A stretch of 64,000 bases of DNA from Roseiarcus sp963737365. Its GTDB lineage: Bacteria > Pseudomonadota > Alphaproteobacteria > Rhizobiales > Beijerinckiaceae. This document shows positions 24,776-34,174 of the stretch, piece after piece. The notes below the pieces were generated by a model. That model saw only the letters and a list, made by a program, of their open reading frames with translations. It made no database searches and was not told where the DNA came from. Position 1 is the first letter of the stretch; every line of letters starts with the position of its first letter. Location of the stretch: contig CAVTSD010000001.1 of the NCBI GenBank assembly GCA_963737365.1, forward strand, positions 62,001-126,000. The letters are read 5' to 3'. The translations under genes and the position numbers were made by a program.

Positions 24776-26859
24776 GCGATCGCGCCCAATGACTTCACCT
24801 CGAACCCACGCGCGATTTCGAGCTGCGACAAGACCGCCAAGGTCGGGAACATGCGTTCAATGATCATTCGCACATAGGGTCGAGTCTCGGCCGCCGTGAC
24901 GAGGGCGAACAAGCGTCGCTCGTCCATCCGCTTGCGGATCGCCGCGGAAGCTTCGGCCGCGAATTGCTCCATCACGCGGGGGTCAATGTCGAATTCGATC
25001 ACGTCGCCCTTCGCGTCCCGCTTGAGGGCCTGATGAAACGTGAGATCCCAGCGGTTGCCGAGCCTCAGGACGGCAAGGGCGCCTTCATCGGCCAGGTCCC
25101 CACAGATCTGCTGGGAAAGCCGCACTCGAACCTGCTCCACGATCTGCTCAGGTCGGCGCACGTGCGGGGCCACTTCCGCCACCGCCTCCAGAATGAGACT
25201 GAGATTTCGGATGGAGACCCGCTCCGCGAGCAAAAGCTTCAGCGCCGCGAGCAGCGTCGACTGCGAAATCTGCGACGGGCACATGTCGTCAAGCAGCCGC
25301 TTGTACTCGGGCTCGAGCCGATCGAGCAGCGCGCGCATATCCTTGTACGACAACAGGTGAGCGAGGTTGTTGTGGATGACTTCGCTCAAATGGGTGAGCA
25401 GCACTGAGACAGGATCGACGGGCTTGAAGCCTGCGCGCCTCGCGTCCTTGACGAACGCCTCGGGGATCGCGATCGCTCGAATGCCGAAAGCAGGTTCCCG
25501 CACTTCGTCCCCGGGCAGATCGGGGCGAGGCCCGTCACCAATGACGATGAGATGGTTTGTAACCCGCAACTCCTGCGTGGCGACGGCGGCGCCATGAATC
25601 TTGATCTGATAAGTTCTCGGCGCCGCCTTGATATCGTCCGTGAGGCGGATCTCTGGAACAACGAAGCCATATTGGCGCGCGAACTTGCGCCGCATTTTGC
25701 CGATGCGAGAGCCGATCTCGTCGCGCGACGGCAACAGCGCGGCGTTTAGTTCCTTACTTAGGACCAGCTCGATCTCGAAAGACTTGAGCTGTTCCCTGAT
25801 CGACGAGCGCGCTTCAGCCTTTGCCCGCTCCTCTTTCGCCGTGGCTCTCTCCGCCTCGGCGACGCGGTCCTTCTCGATGCGCCTCGGGATCGCGATGCCG
25901 ACAAACGCCATCAATCCGCCTATGAGAGCGAATGGCAGGAAAGGCAGCCCGGGAACAACGCCGAGCACCGCCATCGCCAGCGCCGCGAGAAAGAGCGCGT
26001 TTGGATAGCCGCTCAACTGGTCGATGACGGCTTTGTCTGCCGACCCACGGGTGCCTCCCTTGGCCACGAGCAGGCCGGCGGCGAGCGAAATGATGAGCGC
26101 GGGAATCTGCGTCACCAGGCCGTCGCCGACCGAGAGCTTGGTGAAGACGTCGGCCGCGGCGCCAAGCGTCAGGCTGTGCCGGGTGACGCCGATGACAATG
26201 CCGCCGAAAATATTGACCGCGAGGATGATGAGGCCCGCGATCGCGTCGCCGCGCACGAACTTCGATGCGCCGTCCATCGAACCGAAGAAGGCGCTTTCCT
26301 CCTCGAGCTCGCGCCTGCGCGCCTGCGCCACTTTCTCGTCAATGAGGCCGGCCGAGAGGTCCGCATCGATCGCCATCTGCTTGCCAGGAATGGCGTCCAG
26401 GGTGAAACGCGCGCCGACCTCGGCGATGCGGGTGGCGCCTTTGGTGATGACCAAAAAGTTGATCGTCACCAGGATCAGAAAGACGATAATGCCAATGACG
26501 AAATCGCCGCCCATCACGAGGTGAGCGAAGCCGCCGATGATGTAGCCGGCCGACGTCGGGCCTTGTTCGCCGTGCGATAAGATCAGCCGGGTGGTCGAAA
26601 TGTTGAGCGCGAGTCGTAAGATCGTCGCGACCAGGAGGACGGTCGGGAAGGCCGAGAACTCGAGCGGCTTTTGAATCCAGAGCGCCACCATAAGGATGAG
26701 GACAGAAAGCGCGATCGACAGCGCAAGGCCGAAGTCGATCATCACCGCGGGAACCGGCAGGAAGAAGAGGCAAAGGATAAGGACGATGCCGACGGCGAAC
26801 GCGATGTCCTTGCCGCCGCGGTTTGCCGCCGGCGCGCTTCCGACCGCCGTCAATGACAT
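24772..26859 (-). CDS. flhA: Flagellar export apparatus protein FlhA
   Basis: 695 residues, normal length. The N-terminal half carries about eight membrane helices and the conserved cytoplasmic loop RIAEVGARFTLDAIPGKQMAIDADLSAGLID. The C-terminal half is the export-substrate docking domain (YGFVVPEIRL, THLSEVIHNNLAHLL). It forms the export platform beneath the basal body. It is separated from fliQ, its usual upstream neighbour, by a plus-strand hydrolase gene, so it needs its own promoter in the 172 bases before its start. Confidence 0.96.
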   Translation of the reverse strand: MSLTAVGSAPAANRGGKDIAFAVGIVLILCLFFLPVPAVMIDFGLALSIALSVLILMVALWIQKPLEFSAFPTVLLVATILRLALNISTTRLILSHGEQGPTSAGYIIGGFAHLVMGGDFVIGIIVFLILVTINFLVITKGATRIAEVGARFTLDAIPGKQMAIDADLSAGLIDEKVAQARRRELEEESAFFGSMDGASKFVRGDAIAGLIILAVNIFGGIVIGVTRHSLTLGAAADVFTKLSVGDGLVTQIPALIISLAAGLLVAKGGTRGSADKAVIDQLSGYPNALFLAALAMAVLGVVPGLPFLPFALIGGLMAFVGIAIPRRIEKDRVAEAERATAKEERAKAEARSSIREQLKSFEIELVLSKELNAALLPSRDEIGSRIGKMRRKFARQYGFVVPEIRLTDDIKAAPRTYQIKIHGAAVATQELRVTNHLIVIGDGPRPDLPGDEVREPAFGIRAIAIPEAFVKDARRAGFKPVDPVSVLLTHLSEVIHNNLAHLLSYKDMRALLDRLEPEYKRLLDDMCPSQISQSTLLAALKLLLAERVSIRNLSLILEAVAEVAPHVRRPEQIVEQVRVRLSQQICGDLADEGALAVLRLGNRWDLTFHQALKRDAKGDVIEFDIDPRVMEQFAAEASAAIRKRMDERRLFALVTAAETRPYVRMIIERMFPTLAVLSQLEIARGFEVKSLGAIA

Positions 26860-27031
26860 CGCCGCCCTCGTTCAATAGGGACCCGGCACTCGGCCCCCAG
26901 CGGCGAGAGTGGGCCGCGAACCTTGCGCCAGGATCGAGGAGGGAGTTGTCGCGGCAGTCGAGGCCCGCTACCTGAATGTCTGCATGCCGGCCTTACATTC
27001 GCCATCGAAAGCCGATGCGCCGGAGAGCAGC

Positions 27032-28057
27032 ATGAGTTCCCCCATTCTGGAGCACGTCGCCAAGAGCGCGCGGCATACGACTTTCTTTCTGTCTTGCGGA
27101 GCGGCGCAGGCGACGCCGATCATCTTCGTGCATGGCTGGCCGGAGCTGGCGATCTCCTGGTCTGGGCAGCTTCCCGTGTTTGGCGGCTTAGGGTTTCGCG
27201 CGGTTGCGCCCGACATGCGCGGCTACGGCCGCTCCTGCGTTTATCCGCGCCATGAGGACTATGCGCTGGAACCAGTTGTCGCGGACATGATCGAGCTCTT
27301 AAACTCGCTCGGGGCGAAGAAGGCGATCTGGGTCGGCCACGATTGGGGCTCGCCCGTCGTCTGGTCGATTGCCCAGCATCATCCCGAGCGCTGTCACGGC
27401 GTCGCCAACCTCTGTGTGCCCTATATACCGGAGGGCTTTGCGGTCGAGACCGTCGTTCCGCTGGCCGACCGGACCGTCTATCCGGCCGACCAGTTTCCGG
27501 CGGCGCAATGGGACTATCAATTGTTCTACCGCGAGAATTTCGAGCTCGCGGAGGCTGGGTTTGAGAACGACGTCGCCGCGACCGTCCGAGCGCTTTTCCG
27601 CGCCGGTGATCCCGCGGGCAAGGCCAAGCCCGCGCGGACTGCCTTCACCCGGGCCAATGGCGGTTGGTTTCGCGGCAATCGGGCCCCCGATGTTCCGCGC
27701 GACGCTGCCGTGCTCGGCGAGGATGACGAACATCGCTACGTCGCCGCACTCGAGCGCAATGGGTTCTTCGGCCCCAATAGCTGGTACATGAATTGGCGGG
27801 CCAACAGCGCCTACGCCGAGCGCGCCAAGGCAAACTGGAGGCTCGACATGCCCGTGCTATTCCTGCACGGCGCGTATGACTATGTATGCGAGACCCTCGT
27901 CTCAAATTTCGCCCAACCGATGCGCGGCCATTGCAGCAACTTGACCGAAGTCACCGTTCCCTCCGGCCATTGGATGGCGCAAGAGAAGCCTGTCGAGGTC
28001 AATGCGGCGCTGGCGAGATGGATGAGCTCGCAATTCCCCCCGCTCTGGGCCGTCTAG
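27032..28057 (+). CDS. Alpha/beta hydrolase, epoxide-hydrolase-like
   Basis: 341 residues from an ATG preceded by GGAGAG. Motifs: HGWPE oxyanion loop near residue 34, GHDWGSPVVWS with the nucleophilic Asp near residue 106, cap-domain Tyr in WYMNWRANSAY, and the catalytic His in SGHWMAQEKP. This set matches soluble epoxide hydrolases. Substrate unknown, cytosolic. It sits in reverse orientation between fliQ and flhA and ends three bases from the fliQ stop. An upstream in-frame ATG at 26984 exists but gives an unlikely leader. Confidence 0.88.
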   Translation: MSSPILEHVAKSARHTTFFLSCGAAQATPIIFVHGWPELAISWSGQLPVFGGLGFRAVAPDMRGYGRSCVYPRHEDYALEPVVADMIELLNSLGAKKAIWVGHDWGSPVVWSIAQHHPERCHGVANLCVPYIPEGFAVETVVPLADRTVYPADQFPAAQWDYQLFYRENFELAEAGFENDVAATVRALFRAGDPAGKAKPARTAFTRANGGWFRGNRAPDVPRDAAVLGEDDEHRYVAALERNGFFGPNSWYMNWRANSAYAERAKANWRLDMPVLFLHGAYDYVCETLVSNFAQPMRGHCSNLTEVTVPSGHWMAQEKPVEVNAALARWMSSQFPPLWAV

Positions 28058-28060
28058 AGC

Positions 28061-28330
28061 CTATTTGTAACCCTGCTCGATCCGCCCGTAGATGGACTGG
28101 GTGAAGATTGAAAACTTGGATCCGACGAACGAGGCGGTGAGACTCGCTGCGACAAAGACAGCGATCATCTTCGGCACGAAGGTGAGGGTCATCTCCTGGA
28201 TTTGGGTCAACGCCTGCAAGAGCGCGATGACCACGCCGACCGCCATAGCCGCTCCAACGCAAGGCCCGGCGCCGATCACCACCATCCAGATCGCCGACTG
28301 GACGAGATCAATCGCGTCGCCTTCGTTCAC
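28061..28330 (-). CDS. fliQ: Flagellar export apparatus protein FliQ
   Basis: 89 residues, two membrane helices, beginning MNEGDAIDLVQSAIWMVVIGAGPCVGAAM. The middle has QALTQIQEMTLTFVPKM, the family signature. Part of the FliPQR export gate. Its start overlaps the flgD stop by four bases. Downstream it meets the convergent hydrolase gene, not flhA. Confidence 0.94.
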   Translation of the reverse strand: MNEGDAIDLVQSAIWMVVIGAGPCVGAAMAVGVVIALLQALTQIQEMTLTFVPKMIAVFVAASLTASFVGSKFSIFTQSIYGRIEQGYK

Positions 28331-28740
28331 TGCACGCTCGCGCCGGTGGCGAGCGAAACGGTCGAGCCATTGGTCAGCGTGGCGACCGCGCCCGCGCTGC
28401 CGACGCTGACCGAGGCGACCTCGCCCGAAGTTGATCCGTCAGCGGAGGTGACCGTGTGGCCAACGAGTTGCTCGGCCTGGCTGAGCGAAGTTGCAGTCAA
28501 GAGCGAGGCCAGGGTCGTATTAGTCTGGACTGCTTGCCCGACCTCGGAGACCGTGGCGAGTTGTGACACCATTTGCGATGGGTCCATGGGCTGTGTCGGG
28601 TCCTGGTTTTTCATTTCCGCCATGAGAAGTGTCAGAAAGTCGTTGTAGCTTAGGCTTTGGGTCGCCGCAGCCGCTGTGGACGAACTGGTTGAAGTTGACG
28701 CTGCAGTGGATGAGACGGGGGTCGTGGCGGTGACAGTCAT
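28327..28740 (-). CDS. flgD: Hook capping protein FlgD
   Basis: 137 residues, the short form found in Rhizobiales. After a Thr/Ser-rich start, the signature SYNDFLTLLMAEMKNQDPTQPMDP, then QMVSQLATVSEVGQ, is complete. FlgD scaffolds FlgE polymerisation and leaves the mature hook. The C-terminal FLG_D_Ig-like domain of enterobacterial proteins is missing, as expected for this group. Confidence 0.93.
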   Translation of the reverse strand: MTVTATTPVSSTAASTSTSSSTAAAATQSLSYNDFLTLLMAEMKNQDPTQPMDPSQMVSQLATVSEVGQAVQTNTTLASLLTATSLSQAEQLVGHTVTSADGSTSGEVASVSVGSAGAVATLTNGSTVSLATGASVQ

Positions 28741-28752
28741 AGTGTTCTCCTT

Positions 28753-29157
28753 TCAGGCGGCGCTCGGCGTTTCGGCGAGCGGCTGAAGCTCCTTGTCCTC
28801 CAAGGCAAACAGGCCGCGCAGGGCTTTCAGGGCTTCGAAATTGCGCCCCCGGCCGAGCGAGGCGTCAACGTTTCTGAGCCCTGCAGTCAATTCAGGCGCG
28901 CGATAGGCCGCAAGCGCGGATTCGATCAGCGAACGGGCGAGCGGCGTCGCGCTGGCTGCGGCCGTCGGGTCCATCAGCATGATTTGGACAGCGAAATAGA
29001 TCTGACGGACCAGCGTTGTCGCTTCCTCGGCTTGCATCACATGGTTTTCGAGTAGGAAGGTGACCTCATTCAGAAGTTCGATCGAGGCCTTTCGGTCAAT
29101 GCGGATGACTGCGCCGTTGATGAAGAACCGTTCTCCGGCTCTGAGCGTGATGTTCAT
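28753..29157 (-). CDS. flbT: Flagellin mRNA regulator FlbT
   Basis: 134 residues; begins MNITLRAGERFFINGAVIRIDRK, the FlbT signature, followed by FLLENHVMQAEEATTLVRQIYFAVQ. In Caulobacter and rhizobia FlbT controls flagellin translation or mRNA stability through the flagellin 5' UTR. Lies 13 bases before the flaF-flbT boundary in the hook operon. Confidence 0.93.
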   Translation of the reverse strand: MNITLRAGERFFINGAVIRIDRKASIELLNEVTFLLENHVMQAEEATTLVRQIYFAVQIMLMDPTAAASATPLARSLIESALAAYRAPELTAGLRNVDASLGRGRNFEALKALRGLFALEDKELQPLAETPSAA

Positions 29158-29170
29158 GCCGAGATGACCC

Positions 29171-29518
29171 TCACTTCAACCCGTCGCGGATCAGCACGTT
29201 GATCTCGATCATTGGCGTCAGGTCGCTGCTGTGGCCCCCGCGCACGCGGTCGATCTCTTTCATCATCCAGACGCCAATCGAGATGATCCCGGCCCGGAGC
29301 TGGTCCGGCAGCTCATTGTTCGGATCGTTGAGGTCGCCCATGAAAATCATCCATAGGCGGCGGAGATAGAACAGCGCGTCGATAAGCTCGCGGGACTGAG
29401 GGCCATTCTCCTGCGCGGCGCGCAGCATCCCAATCACCCGATCCATCGCCGCCCGCTCGCGGGCGCGCAGGGTCTGATGGGAATCCTCGATCACATTATT
29501 GTATGCGAATTCGTACAT
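29171..29518 (-). CDS. flaF: Flagellin synthesis regulator FlaF
   Basis: 115 residues from MYEFAYNNVIEDSHQTLRARE, the family N-terminus, with AAGGA five bases before the ATG; a frame start four codons earlier is less well supported. Contains LIDALFYLRRLWMIFMGDL and LPDQLRAGIISIGVWMMKEI. FlaF acts with FlbT in flagellin expression in alphaproteobacteria. Sits between flgL and flbT. Confidence 0.92.
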   Translation of the reverse strand: MYEFAYNNVIEDSHQTLRARERAAMDRVIGMLRAAQENGPQSRELIDALFYLRRLWMIFMGDLNDPNNELPDQLRAGIISIGVWMMKEIDRVRGGHSSDLTPMIEINVLIRDGLK

Positions 29519-29533
29519 TGCATCCTTCACGCT

Positions 29534-30601
29534 TCAGGCAACGGGCAGGTACTGAGCTAAATTGAGCTGCTGCAGCCGCGTTGTGAGTTCGTAAGCCATC
29601 TGGATCTGAGTGGTCAGACTGCTGATCTGCGTGGCCGTTGCGGTCGAATTGACGTTATCGAGATTGCCAAGCTGGCCTTGCAGGATCGTGAGCTGTGAGC
29701 TCATCGAATTGTTGGCGTTGGTGACGGCGCTCTGGCTTTCGCCGAGCACGGCCTGCGTGTTGATCATCGAATCGACGCCCTGCGAAACGAGCGAGGAGGC
29801 CGCCGTGGCCACTGCCTGCTGCGCGTCAGTGCTGAGGGCGGTTCCGCCGAATTCGCTCAGCATCGCGTATGCCTGGGCCAATTGCTGAAAACCCGGCTGA
29901 TTGGCGTTGGTCGAAGTTGTGACGGTCTGTCCAGGCGCAATCTCGGCGCTCGTGTTGACGCTCGAGGCGGACGACCAGTTTGCGCTCCACGAGGCGCCTT
30001 GAAAGAGCGCCGCGAACGGCCCGGAAAGAAAGCTCTGCATCGCCGACGCGGAGATGTTCGCCGCGCCCGGGTCGCTGGGCAGGACGCCAAACGTAGTCTG
30101 AAAAGCCTGATCGATCGCTGTTTTGGCGGCCGAAGCGGGGGTCGAATAATAGTCCGTCATCGGCGCGACGGCGGAATTGATTCCGCCAAAAACATACTGG
30201 TCGCCCGAGGTCGTGTTAGCCCCGCTTATGAGCGACTGCAGCGCCGATTGACCCAAGTTCTGTAGCGAGGCGCCGGATGTCCCGGTCGGCGTCCACGCCG
30301 CAAGATCGTTGAGCGTCGTCTGGGCGCTTGACTGGATAGCGGACAACGCGCTCTGCGCGGTTGACATGTTGGTGGACGCGAGGCTGTTGCCGGTAGTCAG
30401 CGTCTGCAACTGACCGACCTGTTCTTTGAGCGAAAGCTCGTAGCCGGACTGATCGCCCAGCTGCAAGCCGAGATTGGCGTATTGGCCGGTCGATTCTTCG
30501 GTCATGACGCTGGTGAGCTGCGACTGAGCCTGCATGACCGGAGCCACCAGGCTATTGGCCAGGTAGTTGGTCGAAACGAAATTTGCGCCCACGGTCGTCA
30601 T
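29534..30601 (-). CDS. flgL: Hook-filament junction protein FlgL
   Basis: 355 residues, flagellin-related. N-terminal helix region has SQLTSVMTEESTGQYANLGLQLG, and the C-terminal helix ends LTTQIQMAYELTTRLQQLNLAQYLPVA. HAP3 joins FlgK to the filament outside the cell. Its start overlaps the flgK stop by four bases. Confidence 0.93.
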   Translation of the reverse strand: MTTVGANFVSTNYLANSLVAPVMQAQSQLTSVMTEESTGQYANLGLQLGDQSGYELSLKEQVGQLQTLTTGNSLASTNMSTAQSALSAIQSSAQTTLNDLAAWTPTGTSGASLQNLGQSALQSLISGANTTSGDQYVFGGINSAVAPMTDYYSTPASAAKTAIDQAFQTTFGVLPSDPGAANISASAMQSFLSGPFAALFQGASWSANWSSASSVNTSAEIAPGQTVTTSTNANQPGFQQLAQAYAMLSEFGGTALSTDAQQAVATAASSLVSQGVDSMINTQAVLGESQSAVTNANNSMSSQLTILQGQLGNLDNVNSTATATQISSLTTQIQMAYELTTRLQQLNLAQYLPVA

Positions 30602-32100
30602 GCCGCCTGCAACAGAGCCGAGAACATGCTGTTGACGGTCGTCAGCAGCTTCGCTGTCGAAGCGTAGGAGTTTTCGAGGTTCAGCATGTTGGTCATCTCA
30701 GTATCGAGATTGACGCCGGTCGCGTTCGACAAAGCCGAGGTCGCCTGCGTCGCGACCGCGTTTTGATAGGAGGAGGCGTCGCTCGCTTGCTGGTTCTGGG
30801 CTTGAACCCAGCTCACGGAGGCGTTGGCGTAGTCGGTGAGGCTAGCCGACGAGTCGAGGCCTGCGGACGGGTCGAAGCTCTGCGTTGCGCTGATACCGCT
30901 GATAAGCTCCTGGATGCGCCCCGTGTAGCTCGCGGCGCCGGTCGTGTTGTAGGTATAGGCTGGATTTCCCGGGTCGGAGATGCCGCCGTCGCGCAGCAGA
31001 TTCGGATTGCCGCCCTGCGACGGATCGACATTCGGATTGACCTCGATCGCGGCGGCGAGACCCGTGGTCGCCGACATCGAGGGCAGGCTGGTCTCTCCCG
31101 GCGTCGTGAACAGGCCCGGCAACGACGGCAGCGTGGGGGTTGCCGATTGGTCGCTTTCTCCGAATGCGTTGATGAGACCGCCGGCGATCTGGTCCAGCTG
31201 GGCCTGATATTCGGGCGCGAGCGTATCGCGTATCGCCGTATAACCGGCGAGTGCGCCCGATTGAATGGGCATTGGCGAACTGGCGCCGGTGATCGGCACG
31301 CCGTCGACACTGACCGCGCCGCCGCTCGCGCCATCGACCAGCGTCGGCGTTGGGGTGAACGCAACCGTGCGCGGCGTGTCCTGGAACAGGGTCACGCCGC
31401 TATCGGTGTAAATCGACTCGGAGCCATTGGCGGCGACGGTGGTTGAGACGCCGATCTGCTGGGCGAGCTGGGTCACGATCGAGTCGCGCGTGTCCTCGGC
31501 GCTGCTGATGTTGGCGCCGGTCTGAAGTCCCGTAACGACGGCGTTGTTGGCGGTCGTGAACTGATTGAGCAGCGAATTGATCGCGCCAACCGACGAGGCC
31601 ATGTTCTGGTCTGCGGTTTCACGGACCTGCTGGACCGACGCGCTCGCGCTATTCAGCGACGAGGTGAGATCGGAGGCGGCCGACACCACCGCGTCGGCCG
31701 CGGACGATGAGGTCGGCAAATCCGCGTAGGTCGTGAGCGCGCTTTGCAGGTTCGCCAGCATGGCCGACGGGGAGGCGCCGTTTTGGGTCGCGCCCGAGGT
31801 CGTGGAGGTCGAAGAGCTGTCATCGACGGTTTGGGCGAGCGTCGTCAACCCATCGGAAATCGCCTGCTGCGCGGCGGCTTGCGATGTCGAGCTCGAGACC
31901 TGCTCCAGGAGCGCGGCGTTGGCCTCACGGGTAATCGAGTCGACGTCCGCGCCACCGTAGGAATTTGTGACCACGTTCGCGATCTCTCGCGAATAGCCGG
32001 GTGAATTGACGTTGGCGATGTTGTTCGAAACGACAGCAGTCTGCGCCGCGTTGGCGCCGAAGGAAGAGCTGATAACGTTGAACGCGGTCGACAAGCTCAT
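30598..32100 (-). CDS. flgK: Hook-associated protein FlgK
   Basis: 500 residues. The N-terminal rod-hook helix reads MSLSTAFNVISSSFGANAAQ, then VVSNNIANVNSPGYSREIA, and the C-terminus ends in the matching helical segment (NMLNLENSYASTAKLLTTVNSMFSALLQ). HAP1, between hook and filament junction. Ser/Thr/Ala-rich middle as in other FlgK proteins. Follows flgE by 25 bases. Confidence 0.94.
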   Translation of the reverse strand: MSLSTAFNVISSSFGANAAQTAVVSNNIANVNSPGYSREIANVVTNSYGGADVDSITREANAALLEQVSSSTSQAAAQQAISDGLTTLAQTVDDSSSTSTTSGATQNGASPSAMLANLQSALTTYADLPTSSSAADAVVSAASDLTSSLNSASASVQQVRETADQNMASSVGAINSLLNQFTTANNAVVTGLQTGANISSAEDTRDSIVTQLAQQIGVSTTVAANGSESIYTDSGVTLFQDTPRTVAFTPTPTLVDGASGGAVSVDGVPITGASSPMPIQSGALAGYTAIRDTLAPEYQAQLDQIAGGLINAFGESDQSATPTLPSLPGLFTTPGETSLPSMSATTGLAAAIEVNPNVDPSQGGNPNLLRDGGISDPGNPAYTYNTTGAASYTGRIQELISGISATQSFDPSAGLDSSASLTDYANASVSWVQAQNQQASDASSYQNAVATQATSALSNATGVNLDTEMTNMLNLENSYASTAKLLTTVNSMFSALLQAA

Positions 32101-32125
32101 CGGGGCTTCCCAGGCTTGTTCGAGT

Positions 32126-33370
32126 TCACGGCTTAAGCCCGTTCAGGACGTCGAGAATGTCGGCGCCCGTCTGAAATACTTTGGAGTTGGCCTCGTACGC
32201 GCTTTGCGCCTGAATCATATCGGTCAGTTCCGTGGCGAGATCGACTGTCGAGCTTTCAAGCGATGAGGCTTCGATCGAGCCGAAACCCGCGCCGCCGGCC
32301 GTCCCGAGATAAACAGGACCCGAGGCCGATGTTTGCAAATAGGCGCCGCCATTGACCGAAGCGAGATTGTCGGGACTGACGACGTTGGCCAGCGGAATGT
32401 CGTAGGCGACTTTGGACGTCCCGTTCGCGTAGTTGAACGTCAAAGAACCCGCGGTCGAAATCGAGACCCCGCTGATGCCGCTTGGCGCATTGCCGTTCGC
32501 GGTGGCGGCCGTAACGTTGAAGCCTGCCGCAAGCTGCGTCATGTTGCTCAAATCGAGGTTCATCGACTGACCGTTCGGTACCGTCAGCGAAAGTGGCGAG
32601 CCGGAAGACAGAGCTCCGGTCGTCGGATTGAACGTGAGGGTCTGCGTCGCGAGCGGGCCTGACGAATAGGGAAAACCGCCGCTGGCGGACGCTTTCGACG
32701 CGTCGAATGCATCGACCTCCCAGGTGTTCGACCCGGTATTGGTGTAATAAAGATTGATCGTGTGGGAGCCGCCCAGATTGTCGTACACGACCAGCGACGT
32801 TGCTTCGGTGTAGGTCGAGCTCGCTGCATTGGCGGACGGCAAATTGGCGGCGGCGACCGGGGTCGCGGTCGATGGCAGATTCGCGGTGAGCGAGCCGGTC
32901 GTGGTCGCCGTCGCCGTCTGGCCGGCGTTAACGACATTGACCTTCTGAAGACCGGTCAGCGAGTTCGCGGCGACCGGCGTAACGCCGTTTTGCACGTTCG
33001 ACGCCATCAAGTAGTAGCCGGCGCTGTTGACGAGATTTCCTGATGCGTCGGGCGTGAAAGAGCCGTTGCGCGTCAGGTAGAGTGACCCGCTGGAGTCGGA
33101 CACGACAAAGAAGCCCGAGCCCTGGACGGCAAGGTCGGTCGCCGTTGACGTCGAGACGACATTGCCTTGGAGCCCGTTGAGCGAAACCTGGGTGGTGGAG
33201 ACGCCGCCAAAATCCGCGTTGCCGTTAGAGATTTGATCGACCAGGCTGGAAAAGTCCGTCTCGACGTTCTTGTAGCCGGTGGTGTTGGCGTTAGCGACGT
33301 TCTGGGAAATGGTTGATAGCCAGTTCGAATTGCCCTGCATACCCGAGACGCTGGTGTTCAAAATGCTCAT
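32126..33370 (-). CDS. flgE: Flagellar hook protein FlgE
   Basis: 414 residues, first gene of the flgE-flgK-flgL-flaF-flbT-flgD-fliQ run. N-terminus MSILNTSVSGMQGNSNWLSTISQNVANANTTGYKN, with the DLAVQGSGFFVVSD beta-segment near residue 85 and the C-terminal DMIQAQSAYEANSKVFQTG helix. Builds the extracellular hook. A 69-base gap separates it from fliP, so a promoter may lie there, but no sigma-54 or sigma-28 box is evident. Confidence 0.95.
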   Translation of the reverse strand: MSILNTSVSGMQGNSNWLSTISQNVANANTTGYKNVETDFSSLVDQISNGNADFGGVSTTQVSLNGLQGNVVSTSTATDLAVQGSGFFVVSDSSGSLYLTRNGSFTPDASGNLVNSAGYYLMASNVQNGVTPVAANSLTGLQKVNVVNAGQTATATTTGSLTANLPSTATPVAAANLPSANAASSTYTEATSLVVYDNLGGSHTINLYYTNTGSNTWEVDAFDASKASASGGFPYSSGPLATQTLTFNPTTGALSSGSPLSLTVPNGQSMNLDLSNMTQLAAGFNVTAATANGNAPSGISGVSISTAGSLTFNYANGTSKVAYDIPLANVVSPDNLASVNGGAYLQTSASGPVYLGTAGGAGFGSIEASSLESSTVDLATELTDMIQAQSAYEANSKVFQTGADILDVLNGLKP

Positions 33371-33439
33371 AGAGTGTCCTCGACGGTATGGTCCATTTGA
33401 GCCGCGCGGCCTTGCGCCAAGCTAACTTAACGCGCTCGA

Positions 33440-34174
33440 TCAGCTTGCCGAGCGCACGAGGCTCCCGATCAGGAGGTTCCAGCCGTCGATCAACACGAAG
33501 AAAAGAATCTTGACGGGGAGCGAGATCACCGAGGGCGGCAGCATCATCATGCCCATCGACATGGTCAGCGTCGCAACGATCATGTCGATGACCAGAAACG
33601 GCAAAACAATCAGAAACCCGATCTCAAAACCGCGACGGAGCTCGGAAATCATGAAGGCGGGGATGAGGAGCCTCAGATCCGCCTTCGAGCGGTCAGCGAC
33701 GTCGAAGCGTCCTTTGGACAGACCCTCGAACAGCGCCATATCCTTCTCCCGAACTTGACTGAGCATGAATTCCCGGAACGGCTCGGAGACTGCGGCGAGC
33801 GCGTCCTGCTGGCTGATCTGATTATCCATGAGCGGCTTGAGCCCTTTTTGCCAAGCCTGGTCGAAGGTCGGCGCCATGACGAAGAAGGTCATGAACAACG
33901 ACAGGCTGATGAGCACAAGATTGGCCGGCGCGCTCTGCAAGCCGAGGCCGGAGCGCAGAAACGAAAGCGCGACAATGAATCGAGTGAAGCTCGTCACCAT
34001 GATGAGGAGACCGGGCGCGACCGAAAGCACCGTCAGAATCGCGACGAGTTCGATGATTCGGCCGCTCGCCGTGGCGCCGCCGGCAGGAACGAGAGAATTC
34101 AGGTCGACGCTCTGCGCCACGGCCGGACCGCTCGCCGTCAGAAGCGCGGCGGCTAGGCAGATTGGGCGTTTCAT
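33440..34174 (-). CDS. fliP: Flagellar export apparatus protein FliP
   Basis: 244 residues with a cleavable signal peptide (MKRPICLAAALLTASGPAVA) and four further hydrophobic segments. Signatures: PGLLIMVTSFTRFIVALSFLRSGLGLQ and ELRRGFEIGFLIVLPFLVIDMIV, then MMMLPPSVISLPVKILFFVL. Core of the FliPQR gate. Overlaps fliL by four bases. Confidence 0.95.
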   Translation of the reverse strand: MKRPICLAAALLTASGPAVAQSVDLNSLVPAGGATASGRIIELVAILTVLSVAPGLLIMVTSFTRFIVALSFLRSGLGLQSAPANLVLISLSLFMTFFVMAPTFDQAWQKGLKPLMDNQISQQDALAAVSEPFREFMLSQVREKDMALFEGLSKGRFDVADRSKADLRLLIPAFMISELRRGFEIGFLIVLPFLVIDMIVATLTMSMGMMMLPPSVISLPVKILFFVLIDGWNLLIGSLVRSAS

